34,561 bases of DNA from Deferribacteres bacterium (GTDB lineage: Bacteria; Nitrospirota; Thermodesulfovibrionia; UBA6902): NCBI GenBank assembly GCA_013152795.1, contig JAADFS010000192.1, positions 1-34,561 of the forward strand, given 5' to 3'. Position 1 is the stretch's first letter. Every line of letters starts with the position of its first letter. The translations under genes and the position numbers were made by a program. Below, one piece after another: positions 31,667-34,561 of this stretch. The notes below the pieces were generated by a model. That model had not been told where the DNA came from and did not search any database. It worked only from the letters and a program-made list of their open reading frames with translations.

Positions 31667-32459
31667 ATGATGCGTTTCTTTGAAAAGCTGGGTGCCGATG
31701 TCCTGTATCAGGTCAACCAGATCGGCAGGATGGGCATATTTCTCTTTTATTCCGCCATCAGCATAGTAATGCCGCCGTACAAGGTATTCCCTGTCGTCAA
31801 GCAGATATACCATATAGGCGCGCGTTCAGTGTTTGTCATTCTATTCACCGGTGTCTTTACCGGCATGGTCCTGGGGCTTCAGGGGTACAACACCCTCAGC
31901 AAGTTCGGTGCAGAGGGGCTCCTGGGGACTGCCGTGGCCCTAAGCCTTATCAGGGAGTTGGGCCCTGTCATGGCGGCGCTTATGGTAACGGGCAGGGCAG
32001 GCTCCGCCATATGCGCCGAGATAGGCATCATGCGCATCTCCGAACAGATCGACGGACGCCCTGGAGTGCATGGCTATTGATCCGCACAAGTATGTCGTAG
32101 CCCCCAAGTTCATAGCGGGAATCGTCTCCCTTCCACTGCTGACCGCTCTTTTTAACGTGATCGGAATCCTGGGGGGATATGTGGTTGGGGTAGGCCTCCT
32201 CGGAATCAATGAAGGGGCATATTTTTCAAGTATGTACAACGACGTGGAGTTCGGAGATATTTATATGGGATTTGTCAAATCCCTCTGCTTCGGGGTTCTG
32301 ATTATATGGATATGCTCTTCAAAGGGGTATTTTGTCCACTTGACAAAAGGCGGGGGGTTTGGAGCCGAAGGCGTAAGCAGTGTCACCACCAATGCGGTGG
32401 TCATGTCATCAGTCTGCATACTGTTATTCGATTATTTCCTGACATCGGTGCTTTTATGA
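31667..32459 (+). pseudogene. mlaE: MlaE-type ABC permease, broken by a 4-base tandem duplication
   Basis: The first frame has the MlaE permease core: membrane helices, the FTGVFTGMVLGLQGY segment and ELGPVMAALMVTGRAGSAICAEIGIMRISEQID. After EQID it goes out of frame and stops at 32080. The family continuation (ALECMAIDPHKYVVAP...) resumes in another frame up to 32459. The lesion is GACGGACG at 32051-32058, a tandem duplication of GACG. Removing four bases gives 262 residues, the normal MlaE length. MlaE is the inner-membrane permease of the phospholipid transporter that works with MlaF, MlaD and MlaC encoded next. As written the transporter would be non-functional, unless this is an assembly error. 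Confidence 0.9.
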
Positions 32460-33232
32460 GTGAAAAACCGGTTGTACAGCTTATAGACGTAAAAAAATCA
32501 TACGGCTCGCAGCAGGTCTTAAAGGGAGTGAACCTGTCGATAATGGAGGGGAAGACAACCGTTATCGTCGGCGGAAGCGGCCAGGGCAAGAGCCAGATCA
32601 TCAAGCATATCCTCGGCCTGGTCAGGCCTGACAGCGGCAAAGTGCTTGTCTACGGAAAGGACATAAGCAGGGCCGGCAAAAGGGAACTCCGGGCGATCAG
32701 GGCCAATTTCGGCGTCCTCTTTCAGAATGCGGCGCTCTTTGATTCAATGACCGTGTATGACAATGTGGCGCTTCCCCTCAGGGAACGGACAAGGCTGTCC
32801 GAGGCTGAGATAAAAAAAATCGTGGACAGAAACCTGGCGCTTATGGACATCATCGGCAGCGACGACAAGTATCCCGCACAGATCAGCGGCGGCATGAGAA
32901 AAAGGGTCGGTCTCGCGCGTGCGCTCGTGCTGGAACCGCGGATAATCTTTTTTGATGAACCCACGACAGGGCTTGACGTCGCAAAGAGCAACGAGATATA
33001 CCGCGTATTCTTCCGCACACAGACCCAGTTGAAATACACCGCCGTTATCGTCAGCCACGATGTGCCGAAGATATTCAAACTGGCCGATTACGTGGCATTG
33101 CTTCATAACGGCGTTATTCACAGTTGTATTACTCCCGAAGAGTTCCAGCTTTCTGACGACCCCGTGATCAGGGAATTTGTCGAGACCACCATGGGTCAGC
33201 TTTATTCAAGTGAAATGGAGGGTGAATTATGA
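32456..33232 (+). CDS. mlaF: Mla phospholipid transporter ATP-binding protein
   Basis: This is 258 residues from the ATG at 32456, overlapping mlaE by ATGA. A longer frame from 32306 only re-reads mlaE. The ABC ATPase motifs are intact: Walker A variant VGGSGQGKSQ, Q-loop LFQNAALFDSMTV, signature ISGGMRKRVGLARAL (the GGM form usual for MlaF), Walker B IIFFDEPTTGLD and the switch His in VIVSHD. It powers lipid transfer between the outer and inner membranes. mlaD follows with another ATGA overlap. Confidence 0.96.
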   Translation: MSEKPVVQLIDVKKSYGSQQVLKGVNLSIMEGKTTVIVGGSGQGKSQIIKHILGLVRPDSGKVLVYGKDISRAGKRELRAIRANFGVLFQNAALFDSMTVYDNVALPLRERTRLSEAEIKKIVDRNLALMDIIGSDDKYPAQISGGMRKRVGLARALVLEPRIIFFDEPTTGLDVAKSNEIYRVFFRTQTQLKYTAVIVSHDVPKIFKLADYVALLHNGVIHSCITPEEFQLSDDPVIREFVETTMGQLYSSEMEGEL

Positions 33233-33669
33233 AAAAGATAAACATTGAGACCGCGGTAGGGATTTTTATAATCCTCGGCCTGCTCAGCCTTGGATACCTT
33301 TCTGTGAAACTGGGCGATGTCAGCCTGTTCGGGACGAAACAGTATACGGTAAGGGCCCGCTTTGCGAACGTATCCGGACTGAAGAAGGGAGCCGCCGTAG
33401 AAATTGCAGGGGTCAGGGTGGGAAAGGTCGCGGACATCAGGCTTGAGGACTATGAGGCCGACGTGGAACTTCTGATCGACCCGGATGTAAAACTGCAGGA
33501 GGACGCAATAGCCTCCATAAGGACACAGGGTATAATCGGCGATAAATACATCAAGATCAAGACAGGCGGCGCAGATGAGTATATCGGGGATAACGGGGAG
33601 ATCCTGGAGACCGAATCCGCGATTGAGCTGGAGGAACTCATAAGCAAATATATCTTCGAGAAAGAGTAG
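33229..33669 (+). CDS. mlaD: MCE-domain lipid transport protein
   Basis: This 146-residue protein has one N-terminal membrane helix (ETAVGIFIILGLLSLGYLSV). A single MCE domain follows (about residues 38-118, with YTVRARFANVSGLKKGAAVEIAGVRVGKVADI and DAIASIRTQGIIGDKYIKI). This is the standard MlaD layout, which forms a hexameric periplasmic ring on MlaFE. The stop codon is at 33669, with mlaC 66 bases later. Confidence 0.96.
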   Translation: MKKINIETAVGIFIILGLLSLGYLSVKLGDVSLFGTKQYTVRARFANVSGLKKGAAVEIAGVRVGKVADIRLEDYEADVELLIDPDVKLQEDAIASIRTQGIIGDKYIKIKTGGADEYIGDNGEILETESAIELEELISKYIFEKE

Positions 33670-33735
33670 TGCTTAACTCTGCAAGAGCGGAAGGCGATAT
33701 TATTTTAAAGCACTAAAAAACAGAGGAGGCAGATA

Positions 33736-34365
33736 ATGATGAAAAGGACACTGCAAATCATAATTATAACGGCACTGGCCCTGGGTATGTCCGGAATAAG
33801 CGCGGCGGAAAATACACCTATAGAGGCGATAAGATCGACAGTTGACGCCGTCCTTGATATAATGAAAGATAAAGAACTTGCTGCACCCGGCAGGAGAGCG
33901 GAACGGCGGGAGAAGATACGGGCGCTGATCAGGGACCGTTTTGATTTCAGGGAGATGTCGAGACGCTCACTCGCCAGGCACTGGAAGAAACTAAGCCCTG
34001 AAGAGGAAAGAGAGTTCGTAGCCGTTTTTTCCGACTTGCTGGAGTCCTCGTATATAGGGAAAATCGAGGCATACACGGATGAAAAAGTCACCTATGACAA
34101 GGAAACCATCAGGGGCAAGGGTAAATACGGGATAGTCAATACAACAATTGTCACAAAGAATGTCGATATCCCGATTGACTACAAGCTTATTTTCAGGAAC
34201 GGAAAATGGTGGATTTACGATGTCGTCATCGAAGGGGTGAGCTTTATCAGTACCTACAGGAGCCAGTACAACAAGATCATAGTTAAACAATCTTTTGCAA
34301 AACTCCTCGAACGGATGAAGAGCAAGCTGAAAGAAATAAAGGCCATGGAAGCGAAAGAGGCTTAA
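33736..34365 (+). CDS. mlaC: Periplasmic phospholipid-binding protein MlaC
   Basis: This 209-residue protein has a Sec signal peptide (KRTLQIIIITALALGMSGISA, cleavage near ISA-AEN) and the MlaC/Ttg2D fold. The family segments RDRFDFREMSRRSLARHWKKLSPEEEREFVAVFSDLLESSYI and IPIDYKLIFRNGKWWIYDVVIEGVSFISTYRSQYN are evident. It ferries phospholipids between the outer-membrane lipoprotein complex and MlaFED. The AGAGGAGG site is well placed. No mlaB (STAS) or vacJ gene follows inside the window. Confidence 0.95.
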   Translation: MMKRTLQIIIITALALGMSGISAAENTPIEAIRSTVDAVLDIMKDKELAAPGRRAERREKIRALIRDRFDFREMSRRSLARHWKKLSPEEEREFVAVFSDLLESSYIGKIEAYTDEKVTYDKETIRGKGKYGIVNTTIVTKNVDIPIDYKLIFRNGKWWIYDVVIEGVSFISTYRSQYNKIIVKQSFAKLLERMKSKLKEIKAMEAKEA

Positions 34366-34367
34366 CC

Positions 34368-34382
34368 TTAATGTTGCATAAA
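34368..34382 (+). repeat. Dispersed repeat, copy 4
   Basis: This is the exact core TTAATGTTGCATAAA on the plus strand, two bases after the mlaC stop and directly before the left arm of a 29-base inverted repeat. The wider context TTAACCTTAATGTTGCATAAA matches copies 2 and 3 upstream of the core. Confidence 0.75.
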
Positions 34383-34385
34383 TGT

Positions 34386-34550
34386 GGCAAGGGAGGCTGC
34401 CGTAAAACCTTTATAAAGCGATAGGATATTGGAAATAACTCTTTATTGCAGGAAGTAACGGAGAGTGAAGTTGCAAAAGACGTCAAAATGCCGTGCGGAA
34501 TATTTCCTGAAGGTATCGCAGATAAAGCTTTTCCGGCAGCCTCCCTTGCC
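34386..34550. mobile_element. Possible miniature inverted-repeat element (29-base arms, 165 bp)
   Basis: Arms at 34386-34414 and 34522-34550 are reverse complements with two mismatches. They share the core GGCAAGGGAGGCTGCCG and then a purine run and CTTTAT. The 107-base interior has no transposase. The left arm is directly preceded by dispersed-repeat copy 4. A short frame stays open from about 34425 to the window end but lacks a ribosome site. No target-site duplication can be judged because the right flank is only 11 bases. Confidence 0.5.
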
Positions 34551-34561
34551 CGCACGCAATG

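Noticed and set aside
32306..32455. N-terminal extension of MlaF
   Set aside because: It re-reads the mlaE coding sequence in another frame; the ATGA overlap at 32456 gives the normal protein.
34372..34424. Short peptide-coding frame after mlaC
   Set aside because: Its start lies within the dispersed repeat, it is 17 codons long, and it has no ribosome site; it is more likely repeat sequence.

Overview
The window reads as chromosomal DNA of a strictly anaerobic, Gram-negative, Wood-Ljungdahl bacterium. The evidence is a full bacterial CODH/ACS gene set, oxygen-sensitive Fe-S and glycyl-radical enzymes, and an Mla-type outer-membrane lipid transport operon. Base composition is moderately GC-rich in the core metabolic genes and lower around the repeat-protein genes at 17.3-22.4 kb. 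The mix is reminiscent of Nitrospirota (Thermodesulfovibrionia-like) or deep-branching Desulfobacterota-like genomes. That placement is a low-confidence inference, because no phylogenetic marker was searched.

Region 1 (1-14.3 kb, all minus strand) is the carbon and energy core. In transcription order it holds acsE, acsD, acsC, a terminator-like hairpin, a PerR/Fur-type regulator with a 7-1-7 palindrome upstream, acsB and cooS. These are followed by a four-gene NuoE/NuoF/NuoF-C-like/NuoG-like redox module, then trxA and trxB (cut by the window edge) from their own consensus promoter. The ACS and CODH metal ligands are intact. The NuoF homologue carries two extra ferredoxin clusters and a C-terminal CBS pair, and the NuoG homologue lacks the Mo-ligating Cys/Sec of formate dehydrogenase. 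The module therefore probably moves electrons between NAD(P)H and ferredoxin/CODH and is not itself a formate dehydrogenase.

Region 2 (14.4-17.2 kb, plus strand) diverges from acsE. It starts with a soluble MtrA-like (methanogen methyltransferase subunit A) corrinoid-type protein that has an N-terminal Cys-rich segment and a DUF4346-like C-terminus. Its stop overlaps the start of parA, and parB follows with an ATGA overlap. The MtrA-like protein is the most interesting gene in the window.

Region 3 (17.3-22.4 kb, plus strand) contains two tandem paralogues encoding secreted proteins built from about 12 propeller-like repeats plus a choice-of-anchor-D-like domain. The second is frameshifted by one base next to a very recent 90-bp internal repeat.

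Region 4 (22.4-30.3 kb, minus strand) holds three units. One is a glycyl radical enzyme operon (enzyme, small SCP2-like protein, and an activating enzyme that is frameshifted). The others are a vapBC-like toxin-antitoxin pair with a palindromic operator and two poorly known genes, a DUF6765-like protein and a two-domain lipoprotein.

Region 5 (30.4-34.6 kb, plus strand) has a stand-alone cyclic-nucleotide-binding-domain protein with a near-consensus promoter six bases from its ATG and a two-TM small protein. It ends with mlaE (broken by a 4-bp tandem duplication)-mlaF-mlaD-mlaC.

A dispersed repeat with an exact 15-bp core (TTTATGCAACATTAA) occurs four times between 26.4 and 34.4 kb. A 29-bp imperfect inverted repeat flanks the last 165 bp. 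Three separate frameshifts lie in the right half, so either that half is decaying or the assembly needs checking there.
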